A DNA stretch of 5,838 bases from Desulfovibrionaceae bacterium. Lineage in GTDB: Bacteria > Desulfobacterota > Desulfovibrionia > Desulfovibrionales > Desulfovibrionaceae. A program made the position numbers and the translations under genes. The notes under the pieces were generated by a model. That model ran no database searches. It saw only the letters and a program-made list of their open reading frames with translations, and had not been told where the DNA came from. The DNA lies in NCBI GenBank assembly GCA_900770205.1, contig CAAGJV010000200.1:1-5838 (forward strand), given 5' to 3'. This document shows, piece after piece, positions 1 through 5,797 of the stretch; position 1 is the first letter of the stretch, and every line of letters starts with the position of its first letter.

Positions 1-603
1 ATGATCATCGCCGCGCACTACATGCGTCACGCCCATCTCATGGTCATCGACGACAACGGCGAGATTGTATGTGGGCATTCCATCGGTACGGCGCAGAATC
101 ATGTCATCGAGTTCTGAAACATTGACGGAAATAGGCCCTTTCACCATGTCGTTAAAGGAAATGCAGCCTTCATCAGGAACTCGCAGCCTCACCACACGAC
201 CAGGGCCGGCAGTAAGGCCTCGGTCTCGGCACTTGCCGTTATAGCGGGGCTTTTCTCCTCTGGCACGGGCCACCTCACGCATGGCTTCCACTTCCTCAGG
301 CGTACAGTCGCACCAGTAGGCATGGCCTGTTTCCAGGAGCTTGTCTATATAAGAGTTATAGATGTCGAGGCGCTTCGACTGGTACGTCAGGTCGCCATCC
401 CAATCGAGTCCAAGCCACTTCATGGAAGCAAGAATGGAATCCGTATATTCCTGCCTGGATCGCGTAGCATCCGTATCTTCAATGCGAAGGCGGAATTCAC
501 CGCCAAAATGACGGGCAAGAAGCCAGCAGAAAATAGCCGTTCTTCCTCCGCCGATATGCAAATGTCCGGTAGGGCTGGGGGCAAATCTCGTCACAACTTT
601 CAT
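1..603 (-). CDS. gltX: Glutamyl-tRNA synthetase, N-terminal 201 residues (truncated by window edge)
   Basis: This cytoplasmic class I aminoacyl-tRNA synthetase charges tRNA-Glu with glutamate using ATP. Translation from the ATG at 603 gives an open frame to base 1. It starts MKVVTRFAPSPTGHLHIGG, which holds the HIGH-type ATP motif (HIGG, residues 16-19), followed by RLRIEDTD (38-45). C98-x-C100-x24-C125 matches the zinc site of E. coli GluRS in spacing and numbering, but the fourth ligand position (His127 in E. coli) is Asp here. The visible part ends in the conserved HVVRGDDH segment. The KMSKS loop and anticodon-binding domain lie outside the window, since the family is about 465-500 residues long. 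No convincing Shine-Dalgarno site precedes the ATG. A GATAAT hexamer ends 4 bases before it, so the gene may have its own promoter. It follows the DUF2156 gene by 76 bases. GluRS is favoured over the shorter GluQ-RS because of the full CxC-x24-C insertion and the typical start. Confidence 0.96.
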   Translation of the reverse strand, partial: MKVVTRFAPSPTGHLHIGGGRTAIFCWLLARHFGGEFRLRIEDTDATRSRQEYTDSILASMKWLGLDWDGDLTYQSKRLDIYNSYIDKLLETGHAYWCDCTPEEVEAMREVARARGEKPRYNGKCRDRGLTAGPGRVVRLRVPDEGCISFNDMVKGPISVNVSELDDMILRRTDGMPTYNLAVVVDDHEMGVTHVVRGDDH

Positions 604-636
604 AATAATTATCCGAATGCATCAGAAGGTTATGTT

Positions 637-656
637 AAAAGAGGCATGTCATGCCT
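637..656 (-). terminator. Palindromic hairpin plus T4 between DUF2156 gene and gltX (weak terminator or operator)
   Basis: A perfect 15-base palindrome (7-base arms AGGCATG and CATGCCT around one base, 642-656) begins 23 bases after the DUF2156 stop codon. On the minus strand it is followed by C and four T (640-637). As RNA it would form a stem of 5-6 pairs with a loop of 3-5 bases, short for an intrinsic terminator. Its position just ahead of a possible gltX promoter (TTAACA, 19-base gap, GATAAT) also fits a repressor operator. The sequence alone does not decide between the two. Confidence 0.4.
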
Positions 657-679
657 GCATCGCTTTCCATCCGCAGATA

Positions 680-1582
680 TTACTCCGCATCTGCGTCTAT
701 GACAAGACGACTTTTTTTCAGAAATCCTACTGGGTTATACGTTTCCTTCGCCTGCCTGAGGCCTGGCTCGTCCATATCCTGCTCTCTGTTGATCAAAGAA
801 ACACCAACCGCGGAATGATTGGCAAAGGATTGATTGATGGCCTGATACACCCCCTTCAAGGAAGCCTGCACCTTTTCAAAATGAACGACCATCATCTCCC
901 CTACCTTTTCTCCAACGGCGAAAGCCCCTATTCTGTTGTCCACATACAGCGCGCCACCCACAAGGCCGGGAAGTTTATCCCAGTTGCCAACAACACGGAA
1001 AATAGCCTCATTCTCCGCCATCAGCGAAGGGCTGTTTTCACAGTCGCGCCACTGGCACCATTCCTCCTGAAGGGCTAAAACATGTTCAATACTCTCTCCG
1101 CCGGAAGTATTTTCCAGCGGCCGGTAGTCTTCTCCATAACGGCGGTGATAACCGTTGACATGGGTCTTTTTCTTATGAAACTTTGCTCCGGGCAGTTCAG
1201 CCAATTCCTTTCTGTCGTACAGATATTCCCACTGCCCTCTTGCCTCAAAGGACTGAACGCGATTGCCCAAAACCTGAGCAAGAATGGAAGCAAGACGTTC
1301 CGGCGCACGAAATATCTCTATTTTCCCCTGAAGTTCAGGCTGCGCAGTCCAGTCGGCTCCATTCCAGTCTCCAACAGCGGCCCAGAATTTAAGATCCGGC
1401 TTTGTCTGGCATACCCAGCACAAATCTTTGCGGAAACAGAGCACCAGTCCGTAATATTCTGCCCAGCCCCACAGATTCGTAAAGGTAAGATCAGCCGTTG
1501 GCTGCGGCGTACAGGTAAAATAACGATGATATTCATCGTAAAGATCAAGCGTGACAGGAACATATCCGGAAGGAAGATTCAT
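680..1582 (-). CDS. DUF2156 protein (phosphatidylglycerol lysyltransferase C-terminal-like domain)
   Basis: This 300-residue protein belongs to the DUF2156 family, related to the C-terminal catalytic domain of MprF/LPG synthase, which moves an amino acid from aminoacyl-tRNA to a lipid. It lacks the membrane flippase part of MprF and looks soluble. Two GNAT-like halves are expected (about 1-130 and 150-290). Family signatures are visible: YLYDRKELAELPGAKFHKKK at 120-139, and INREQDMDEPGLRQAKETY at 264-282 near the C-terminus. The donor and acceptor of stand-alone members are not established, so the substrate is unknown. The start is well supported: AAGGAG lies 5 bases ahead of the ATG, and ATGA overlaps the stop of the MATE gene by 4 bases, which indicates translational coupling. 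It is followed after 76 bases by gltX. The family call is firm; the biochemical function is not. Confidence 0.9.
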   Translation of the reverse strand: MNLPSGYVPVTLDLYDEYHRYFTCTPQPTADLTFTNLWGWAEYYGLVLCFRKDLCWVCQTKPDLKFWAAVGDWNGADWTAQPELQGKIEIFRAPERLASILAQVLGNRVQSFEARGQWEYLYDRKELAELPGAKFHKKKTHVNGYHRRYGEDYRPLENTSGGESIEHVLALQEEWCQWRDCENSPSLMAENEAIFRVVGNWDKLPGLVGGALYVDNRIGAFAVGEKVGEMMVVHFEKVQASLKGVYQAINQSFANHSAVGVSLINREQDMDEPGLRQAKETYNPVGFLKKSRLVIDADAE

Positions 1583-3000
1583 ACTTTCTCCTTATATTTT
1601 AATGAAGCATGGCGGGCGTTCAACGAAAATGCCGCCCAATCTCTCCGAAAGAATACCCATATCATGGCTGAAGTCTGAATAGTCATGGAAAGCAGCATAG
1701 CCATGAATACGCCGCTCGCATCGTGAAACACATGGTGGGAAAGCCCCCAGCCAAAGGGAAGACGGATAAGCCAGATGCTGGCAGTATTAACAACAAGCGG
1801 GTATATGGTTGCTCCGGCTCCGTTCATGACACCATGCAGAACAAGCCCGGAAACCGTAAAGGGAACCGCAAGAAAATTGTAAAAAAGATAGCTCACGATC
1901 ATGGCCTTAACGCCTTCCGAGGATGAAAAGAACCCCGCCAGATCCTCCATGAATGGCCAGAGGCATGCTGCCGCAGAACTCATGGAAATGCCGGAAAGAA
2001 AAAAGAGTACAAGTCCGACACGCCTCGCCCCCTTTCTGTCTCCTGCGCCAAGAGCGTTTCCAACAAGTATGGATGCCGTCATCATAAAGGCATTGGCGGG
2101 CATATACAGCAGAGACTCAATACGGTTTCCTGCCGTAAGCGCGGCAACAGCCTCCACTCCGCTGGGAAGCGATGCCGTAATGGCATACATGACAAGATAG
2201 CCCATGTGCCAGAGCATACTGTTGCCGCATGCAGGAACAGCCACACGAAAAAGGTAGGGAGACGCATGCTTCATCCAGCGTATGGGCGGAAGAGCTCTGC
2301 GAAGAACAAGCCCTCCCCGTTTAAGAAAAATCAGCGTAAGGCATGCTGCCAGCCCATTAGCGCAGAACGTTGACCACGCTACCCCCCCCATGCCGAAGGA
2401 AGGAAAGCCAAAATACCCGAGACCGAACCCCATGTCACCGATAACATTGATGATGCAGGTCACTATCGCCACAAGAAGAGGAGCAATAACCTGACGTGCC
2501 GCACGAAAAAGCGTTCCTCCCACCTGCATGACATAAAATGCAGGCAGCCCCATCAGCATGATTTCAGACATATACTCAGTTTCCGGGATCAGAGATTCCG
2601 GCGTCTGCAAAAACTTGAGTATGACAGGAAGGGACATTCTGGAAAGAATGGCAAGAAAAAGAGCCACTGCCACACAGCAGCATATAACAAGGCCAACATA
2701 ATTCTGCGCTCGCCTGGTGTGCCCGGCGCCCATCGACTGGCTTACGGCGGCCATTCCCCCTGCACCGAGTGCCCAGCCAAAAACCATAAGAAATACCTGA
2801 AGCTGAAAGGAAATTCCCACGGCCGCCTGCACCTCGGAAGACAGACGCCCTGCCGCCCAGATATCCGTAAGATTGACGATGATACTGCAAAATAGCATCA
2901 TCATCTGAGGCCAGACGAGCCCCCAGATAGTGCCGAAGGGAATATCGCAAAGCCAGCGCATCTTCGGGCATGATAAAAAGTGGCGAAGGGAAACAGACAT
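1579..3000 (-). CDS. MATE-family multidrug/metabolite efflux transporter
   Basis: This 473-residue, highly hydrophobic inner-membrane protein has the internal duplication of MATE transporters, which export cationic drugs or metabolites in exchange for H+ or Na+. The paired half-repeats are visible as VSQSMGAGHTRRAQN (86-100) and VGNALGAGDRKGARR (313-327). Other family segments are FRAARQVIAPLL (165-176), FGMGGVAWST (202-211) and NGAGATIYPLVVN (393-405). Length and about 12 predicted membrane spans fit the family. The substrate is unknown. The first ATG at 3000 has no usable Shine-Dalgarno site, and an in-frame TGA lies eight codons upstream. The next ATG, codon 14 (base 2961), is an alternative start and also lacks a clear site. 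The gene follows the lysA terminator, so it probably has its own promoter. Its stop overlaps the DUF2156 start. A run of eight G (2382-2389) lies at codons 204-207. Confidence 0.95.
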   Translation of the reverse strand: MSVSLRHFLSCPKMRWLCDIPFGTIWGLVWPQMMMLFCSIIVNLTDIWAAGRLSSEVQAAVGISFQLQVFLMVFGWALGAGGMAAVSQSMGAGHTRRAQNYVGLVICCCVAVALFLAILSRMSLPVILKFLQTPESLIPETEYMSEIMLMGLPAFYVMQVGGTLFRAARQVIAPLLVAIVTCIINVIGDMGFGLGYFGFPSFGMGGVAWSTFCANGLAACLTLIFLKRGGLVLRRALPPIRWMKHASPYLFRVAVPACGNSMLWHMGYLVMYAITASLPSGVEAVAALTAGNRIESLLYMPANAFMMTASILVGNALGAGDRKGARRVGLVLFFLSGISMSSAAACLWPFMEDLAGFFSSSEGVKAMIVSYLFYNFLAVPFTVSGLVLHGVMNGAGATIYPLVVNTASIWLIRLPFGWGLSHHVFHDASGVFMAMLLSMTIQTSAMIWVFFRRDWAAFSLNARHASLKYKEKV

Positions 3001-3006
3001 GGAAAA

Positions 3007-3034
3007 AAGATAACGCCTTTTTTTTCACTGGCAA
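3007..3034 (-). promoter_or_regulatory. Candidate sigma-70 promoter for the MATE-DUF2156 unit
   Basis: On the minus strand TTGCCA (3034-3029, 5 of 6 bases match the -35 consensus) is followed after 16 bases by TATCTT (3012-3007, 4 of 6 match -10). It lies after the lysA terminator and before the MATE ATG, where a promoter is needed. The expected start point falls at or next to the ATG at 3000, giving a leaderless or nearly leaderless message. The spacer contains eight consecutive A. The call rests on pattern alone. Confidence 0.4.
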
Positions 3035-3057
3035 GAGGACGAAAGATGGTTTGGCAC

Positions 3058-3092
3058 AAAAAAGGAACATTCTCTTTCGAAGAAAATGTTCC
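3058..3092 (-). terminator. Strong intrinsic terminator of lysA
   Basis: On the minus strand, beginning 29 bases after the lysA stop, GGAACATT pairs with AATGTTCC. The pairing continues inward through five more pairs (one G-T wobble), giving a stem of 13 pairs with a CGA loop (3064-3092). Six T follow directly (3063-3058). The plus-strand side has no matching T run, so it acts on lysA only and separates it from the MATE unit. Confidence 0.92.
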
Positions 3093-3121
3093 CTTATATG
3101 CGGCAGAAAACTGTTTAAAAA

Positions 3122-4396
3122 TTACTTGTCAAGCACAAGCGATGCCGTCAGATCTTCCAAGGTTTCTCTGCGGCGGATAAGACGGGCCCTGCCATCTGCC
3201 CCGATAAGAACTTCTGCCGGACGCATCCGCTGATTGTAGGTTGATGCCATAACCCATCCATACGCTCCGGCATCAAGCATAGCAATGATATCTCCCTGTT
3301 TGATAGGCGGAAGCTGGCGATCTTTGGCCAGAATATCGCCGGATTCACAGATATTGCCGACAATAGTCTGTTCCATTTCGGTATGATCCGGCTCCCCATT
3401 TTCTCTATAGATTTCTACATCATGAAAAGCATCGTAAAGCATGGGGCGGGCAAGAACGGTAAAGCCGATATCCGTACCGGCAAAACGATGAGGGCCATTG
3501 TTTTTAACAGCATGAACAGTTCCGAGAACAACACCACATTCCGCAACAACATACCGGCCTGGCTCGATGAAGAAACGGCCCTGATAGCCAGTGGAAGCAG
3601 CCCATTCCGAGAGGCGGCCGTGAATAGCATCACCAAGTGCATCCATATCCATACGGCTCTGCCCTTCGTACTTATGATAGGGCATGCCGAAACCGCCGCC
3701 GAAGTCAATGATTTCCAAGGGGTATCCAAGCTTCAGCAGACGTTCCGCCATGGAAAGCAGAATATTCATGGCTCCAAGATACGGCGCTGCTTCCATGAAT
3801 AACGAACCGATGTGCTGATTGACCCCGACAAGAAGCAGACTGTACTTCGCGACAATCTGCTGAACTTCTGGCAGGAGATCCGGATCGACACCAAATTTTG
3901 TTTTTTTGCCGCCAGTCACCACTTTTTCGCTGTGACCTGCCCCGATGCCGGGATTAAAGCGAACCATGACCTTCGCCCCAGGGCATGTCTGGCCGAAAAG
4001 CTCAAGCTGAGCAAGAGAATCTACGCTGACCACACATCCATGCTCAACGGCATTTTTCAATTCTTCTGCGCTGACATTATTGCAGACGTAGGTGATTTCT
4101 TCAGGAGTAAATCCGGCAAGGCTGTTGATATACAGCTCTCCCGGGCTCATAGCGTCAACAACACAGCCTTCAGACCGTATGATCTGCAGAAGTGCCGGAT
4201 TAGTATTGGCTTTTGCCGAATAATTAACATGAAATCCTGGAAGAGACGAAAGCCCCTTCAGATCTCGGCAGCATTTTCTCAAAATGTTTTCATTATAAAC
4301 ATACAGTGGAGAACCAAAGCGGGAAACAAGTTCGCGGGGGTCTTCCTTTCCATAGAAATCAACGCTGTCGGTATAAGAGGATCGTACGTTTGCCAT
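3122..4396 (-). CDS. lysA: Diaminopimelate decarboxylase
   Basis: This PLP-dependent fold III enzyme decarboxylates meso-diaminopimelate to L-lysine in the cytoplasm, the last step of lysine synthesis. Numbering from the ATG at 4396 (424 residues; E. coli LysA has 420), the PLP lysine is K62 in NYSAKANTNP. HIGS lies at 195-198, the phosphate-binding GGG at 233-235, EPGR at 278-281, and the catalytic CESGD of the partner-subunit active site at 350-354. RPMLYDAFH (317-325) is also typical. The frame stays open to an ATG at 4483 (453 residues), but the extra 29 residues look unconserved. An ATG at 4408 (428 residues) is another option. None has a good Shine-Dalgarno site. A TATGAT hexamer ends 7 bases before the ATG at 4396, so a start very close to the transcription start is possible. 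Terminators lie on both sides, so it is probably monocistronic. Other fold III decarboxylases are less likely because of the CESGD and RPMLYDAFH segments. Confidence 0.95.
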   Translation of the reverse strand: MANVRSSYTDSVDFYGKEDPRELVSRFGSPLYVYNENILRKCCRDLKGLSSLPGFHVNYSAKANTNPALLQIIRSEGCVVDAMSPGELYINSLAGFTPEEITYVCNNVSAEELKNAVEHGCVVSVDSLAQLELFGQTCPGAKVMVRFNPGIGAGHSEKVVTGGKKTKFGVDPDLLPEVQQIVAKYSLLLVGVNQHIGSLFMEAAPYLGAMNILLSMAERLLKLGYPLEIIDFGGGFGMPYHKYEGQSRMDMDALGDAIHGRLSEWAASTGYQGRFFIEPGRYVVAECGVVLGTVHAVKNNGPHRFAGTDIGFTVLARPMLYDAFHDVEIYRENGEPDHTEMEQTIVGNICESGDILAKDRQLPPIKQGDIIAMLDAGAYGWVMASTYNQRMRPAEVLIGADGRARLIRRRETLEDLTASLVLDK

Positions 4397-4488
4397 GTTC
4401 TTTATCATACCTGTTCTGTAGGGAGGAACTCGAAAATCCAGTCCGTGGCATGGAACGGCAAACCATGACCCTGGCTGAAACATACATC

Positions 4489-4510
4489 TGCCGCAAACAA
4501 TGTTACGGCA
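4489..4510 (-). other. Stem-loop upstream of lysA
   Basis: On the minus strand TGCCGTAA pairs with TTGCGGCA (8 pairs, one T-G wobble) around a 6-base loop. It follows the GC-rich hairpin at 4512-4538 with one base between and has no T tract. It may be leader RNA structure, a protein-binding inverted repeat, or chance. Confidence 0.35.
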
Positions 4511-4511
4511 C

Positions 4512-4538
4512 TATGCCCGGGGTGTCCCCCCGGGCATA
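4512..4538. repeat. GC-rich perfect inverted repeat (11-pair stem) without T tail
   Basis: TATGCCCGGGG and CCCCGGGCATA form a perfect 11-pair stem around the 5-base loop TGTCC (plus strand). It must fold strongly in RNA from either strand. In neither direction does a T run follow: on the minus strand the T6 tract precedes it, and on the plus strand A6 follows. It is therefore not a standard intrinsic terminator by itself. It directly abuts the T tract of the DUF465 terminator. Confidence 0.7.
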
Positions 4539-4561
4539 AAAAACTGCCGAAAAATCGACAG
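4538..4561 (-). terminator. Intrinsic terminator after the DUF465 gene
   Basis: On the minus strand, starting 9 bases after the DUF465 stop, CTGTCGA pairs with TCGGCAG (7 pairs, one T-G wobble) around a TTTT loop (4544-4561). Six T follow directly (4543-4538). The stem is modest, but spacing and T tract are right for ending the YggT-DUF465 message. Confidence 0.72.
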
Positions 4562-4570
4562 GCTGTGGTC

Positions 4571-4792
4571 TTACTTCCTATATTTGTCGAGAGCGGCGTC
4601 AAGGCGGGTCTTCCCGTCCAGCTTCTGCTTCTTAAGTGTCTTTACTTCCTGTTCTTCGCTGGGAGTGAGATAGCTTTTGCCCTCATATTTGGCAAGCTGC
4701 CTCTCATACAACATATGTTCTTCCCAAAGAGCCTTCAGTTCAGGATCAGTATCAGCGTACTGTTCCACAATCCTGATATCACGTTCTTCCAT
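4571..4792 (-). CDS. DUF465 / YdcH-family small coiled-coil protein
   Basis: This is a 73-residue, charged, mostly helical cytoplasmic protein. The family signature is visible in DPELKALWEEHMLYERQLAK (16-35), a central LTPSEEQEVKTLKKQKLDGK segment (42-61), and the C-terminal LDKYRK. A coiled-coil or helical hairpin is expected. No function is established for the family. The ATG at 4792 is supported by GGAG 8 bases upstream. It lies 63 bases after the YggT gene, probably in the same transcript, and a terminator follows 9 bases after its stop. The length is normal for the family. Confidence 0.9.
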   Translation of the reverse strand: MEERDIRIVEQYADTDPELKALWEEHMLYERQLAKYEGKSYLTPSEEQEVKTLKKQKLDGKTRLDAALDKYRK

Positions 4793-4855
4793 GGCACTGA
4801 CTCCATTGTTTTGGGGTGGCAGGAAAAAGCCGGACGAACCGACCTCCTCTGAAAA

Positions 4856-5164
4856 TTATACTCCGGTCAAACGCAGTCCGAGCTGAAGAAGAGACTGCAC
4901 GACCACCCCATTCAGCAACTGCAGGGCAAGCAGCGCAACGATGGGGGAAAGATCCATTCCATTGATCATGACAAAGGGAAATATTTTACGGATACGGTAG
5001 AACACCGGTTCCGTAAGCGCCCGCAGAGTTCTTACTATTGTGTTATAAGGATCGGGCCTGACCCATGAGAGAAAAGCCGCAATAATAACGACAAAAATAT
5101 AGAGATTGATGATCAGGCTCAGGAGCCCGGCAACGGTAGTCACAAGATTGGCAAAAACAAACAC
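4856..5164 (-). CDS. YggT-family integral membrane protein
   Basis: This 102-residue inner-membrane protein of the YggT family (Ycf19-like) has two predicted membrane spans (about 10-32 and 72-92). The family core is clear: SWVRPDPYNTIVRTLRALTE (33-52), then P at 53, and GMDLSPIVALL at 69-79. Relatives have been linked to cell envelope, division-site or osmotic stress roles, but the mechanism is unsettled. The chosen start is GTG at 5164 because GGAGG lies 4 bases upstream. An upstream in-frame ATG at 5248 would add 28 residues that look unconserved and would overlap structured intergenic DNA. The gene lies 87 bases after the zinc-ribbon gene and 63 before the DUF465 gene. Possible leader structures lie between 5195 and 5247. 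Confidence 0.92.
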   Translation of the reverse strand: MFVFANLVTTVAGLLSLIINLYIFVVIIAAFLSWVRPDPYNTIVRTLRALTEPVFYRIRKIFPFVMINGMDLSPIVALLALQLLNGVVVQSLLQLGLRLTGV

Positions 5165-5194
5165 GGCGCCTCCATGAAAAATCCTGTGTATAAG

Positions 5195-5247
5195 TGTTGC
5201 CCGATTGGCGTACAGATGCAAGCAAAAAAATGCACTTTCGGGCAACA
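5195..5247 (-). repeat. 10-base inverted repeat with inner T7 tract ahead of the YggT gene
   Basis: TGTTGCCCGA (plus strand, 5195-5204) and TCGGGCAACA (5238-5247) are perfect inverted repeats 33 bases apart. On the minus strand the first arm also belongs to a small GAAA-loop hairpin (5244-5231: outer TGC/GCA pairs, one mismatch, an inner C-G pair) followed at once by seven T (5230-5224). The small hairpin with T7 could end the zinc-ribbon message, which stops 5 bases earlier. The long pairing would exclude it. Confidence 0.5.
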
Positions 5248-5251
5248 AAAA

Positions 5252-5755
5252 TCAACAAGAGCAGCGAAGCCGTTTCAATCCTGTTTTAAAAACAACATCC
5301 ATCTTATCCGGAGGAAGCAGCTCAACAACCGCACCCGTTCCAAAAACAGGATGCTCCACCAGCGTATCCACAGCAAAAGAGCCTGTCATGCTGTAAGGAA
5401 GCGGTACGGCAGCTCTGCCTGCAACAAGATCATTCCAGCGCTGTTCGTTTTCTTCGTTACGGCGGGCAGCTATCTTTTCTTCCCGGGAATGGGGAGAAGA
5501 TACTGTGCGTTTCTCCGCCTTCACGGTGGCATCGACAACTTCCGCACGATTATGCCCGGCTTTCACACGCACGATTTTTTCCATCTTCTGGCGGACTCTA
5601 GCCTCCGGAGCAATATACTTATGCACGCTCCCGCACGCACGGCACTCCACCTTGACAGGCAGGCCATCAAGGCAGGCCATGACCACATGGCCGGTAATAT
5701 CTTTGCATCGTGAACAACGTGCCTCAATAATCTGGCCGGTAACAAAAGAACTCAT
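5252..5755 (-). CDS. Putative zinc-ribbon protein with C-terminal FGTG (Tudor/SH3-like) domain, function unknown
   Basis: I cannot name this 167-residue protein. The N-terminal part (1-47) has two CxxC pairs, C14-x2-C17 and C38-x2-C41, in a treble-clef or zinc-ribbon arrangement likely to bind one zinc ion. The middle (about 50-115) is charged, low in hydrophobic residues and probably helical or disordered. The C-terminal part (129-165) reads VDTLVEHPVFGTGAVVELLP and ends KMDVVFKTGLKRLRC. It resembles the small beta-barrel found at the C-terminus of UvrD/PcrA/Rep helicases, which contacts nucleic acid or RNA polymerase. A nucleic acid or transcription-linked role is therefore possible but unproven. 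The chosen start is ATG at 5755, with GGGAG 11 bases upstream. A TTG at 5773 would add six residues and would use up the Shine-Dalgarno region. It lies 87 bases ahead of the YggT gene. Confidence 0.85.
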   Translation of the reverse strand: MSSFVTGQIIEARCSRCKDITGHVVMACLDGLPVKVECRACGSVHKYIAPEARVRQKMEKIVRVKAGHNRAEVVDATVKAEKRTVSSPHSREEKIAARRNEENEQRWNDLVAGRAAVPLPYSMTGSFAVDTLVEHPVFGTGAVVELLPPDKMDVVFKTGLKRLRCSC

Positions 5756-5797
5756 GAAACAAACAACTCCCAATAGATGTTAGGCAAATGACTCCGC

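Noticed and set aside
604..679. T-box leader ahead of gltX
   Set aside because: Only 76 bases are available and no T-box core sequence or specifier stem is seen.
322..702. Plus-strand open frame of 126 codons
   Set aside because: It lies opposite gltX, whose translation matches a well-known family. The plus-strand protein has no recognisable features.
1082..1678. Plus-strand open frame of 198 codons
   Set aside because: It is antisense to the DUF2156 gene and the end of the MATE gene, and resembles no known protein.
2576..3070. Minus-strand open frame of 164 codons overlapping the start of the MATE gene
   Set aside because: It is a different frame over the MATE coding region, rich in Arg, Cys and Ser with no domain. 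The MATE frame has the conserved repeats.
3812..4468. Plus-strand open frame of 218 codons
   Set aside because: It is antisense to lysA, which carries all its catalytic motifs. Its open length is explained by the codon use of the opposite strand.
4397..4483. N-terminal extension of LysA to the ATG at 4483
   Set aside because: It adds 29 residues beyond normal LysA length, has no Shine-Dalgarno site and runs through the probable promoter and leader area.
4397..4570. Lysine riboswitch (L box) upstream of lysA
   Set aside because: The gap is mostly occupied by a terminator and two simple hairpins. No multi-helix junction or L-box core is visible.
5174..5713. Plus-strand open frame of 179 codons
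   Set aside because: It is antisense to the zinc-ribbon gene and lacks domain features. The minus strand has paired Cys motifs and an ordered architecture.
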